DNA from: Sphagnum magellanicum
Taxonomy: Eukaryota; Streptophyta; Sphagnopsida; Sphagnales; Sphagnaceae
NCBI GenBank assembly: GCA_021904315.1
Contig: CM038925.1
Coordinates: 1,428,501-1,492,500, forward strand
Length of the DNA: 64,000 nt
Direction of reading: 5' to 3'
Both the position numbers and the translations under genes were made by a program. The notes under the pieces are model-generated. The model worked only from the letters and a program-made list of their open reading frames with translations. It was not told the origin of the DNA and did not search any database. How positions within the stretch are numbered: position 1 is the stretch's first letter; every line of letters begins with the position of its first letter. Of the stretch, positions 63,641-64,000 are shown in pieces.

Positions 63641-63824
63641 CACCTTGTTGTATCATTTTAACAAGTAATATAGATGAAGCAAGAAGGGAGAGGGGGAGAT
63701 GGGGTAACAATAAAATCAATAACAAAAGTGATGGCTATGAAGAGGAAGATGGCAACATTATGAAAAGGACATGAAGAATAAGACAAAGAAAACAAGAAGA
63801 AAAGGAAAAATAGAATAACTTATA

Positions 63825-64000
63825 GGACCACTAATAAGACCAATGTAAAGAGGAAAAGAACACCAACAAGACCAGTACCAAAACCGCTTGCAAAAAGGAA
63901 AAGGGTATCAACAAGACCACCATGAAGATAAATAAGGTGGTAACAAGACCACTAACAAAAACATTGCGAAAAGGAAAAAGGTACCAACAAAACTATTGTG
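63825..64000. repeat. Degenerate tandem repeat at the window end
   Basis: Units of about 45-70 bp recur, built from AC(C)AACAAGACCA(C/G) followed by a GC- or A-rich link and AAAAGGAAAAGG. Clear starts are near 63827, 63870 and 63941. The array runs off the window. Confidence 0.55.

Overview
This is nuclear DNA of a land plant. The genes have many short GT-AG introns, and their proteins match plant families (plastid GPAT, SEC31, KDO-pathway arabinose-5-phosphate isomerase, plastid lipase). GAA/CTT and GA microsatellites sit in the leaders. Introns are short (mostly under 600 bp) while the intergenic DNA is very AT-rich and full of decayed transposons. I lean towards a seed-free plant (moss, lycophyte or fern), but this is an impression and the sequence does not prove it.

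Left edge to 2.1 kb: the 5' part of a minus-strand gene for chloroplast glycerol-3-phosphate acyltransferase (ATS1/ACT1 type), cut by the window start, with its leader and promoter. 2.1-14.5 kb: gene-poor AT-rich DNA. It holds a fold-back array of roughly 50-60 bp units, a tRNA-like relic, one copy of a ~900 bp dispersed repeat, and two tandem arrays with an ~85 bp period.

14.5-36.6 kb is the gene island. SEC31, the outer COPII coat subunit, runs on + as 22 exons that close exactly into 1133 codons plus stop. A D-arabinose-5-phosphate isomerase (SIS plus two CBS domains, 357 aa) follows on -. An unrecognised single-exon Ser/Gly-rich protein (253 aa) runs divergently from it on +. A PLIP-type class 3 plastid lipase (751 aa, 5 exons) is on -. 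All splice models were built by reading frame and splice consensus; each complete model keeps frame from ATG to stop.

36.6-64 kb: no intact gene found. It holds a GC-richer repeat segment with a G-quadruplex run, a GGGAACA-rich repeat family in several copies, a GTT/CAT minisatellite, a decayed hAT transposon, the second copy of the ~900 bp repeat, a LINE 3' end, and a decayed pogo/CENP-B-like DDE transposon.

Two of the genes (ATS1 and the PLIP lipase) act at opposite ends of plastid glycerolipid metabolism: ATS1 makes lysophosphatidate for plastid lipids, and PLIPs remove acyl chains from plastid lipids. The others are general secretion (SEC31) and cell-wall KDO synthesis. No operon-like logic is expected. 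I found no convincing undescribed multigene system. The most unusual items are the fold-back array at 6.2-7.25 kb, the palindrome-bearing repeat family at 8.7 and 56.9 kb, and the divergently transcribed orphan protein at 29.3 kb.
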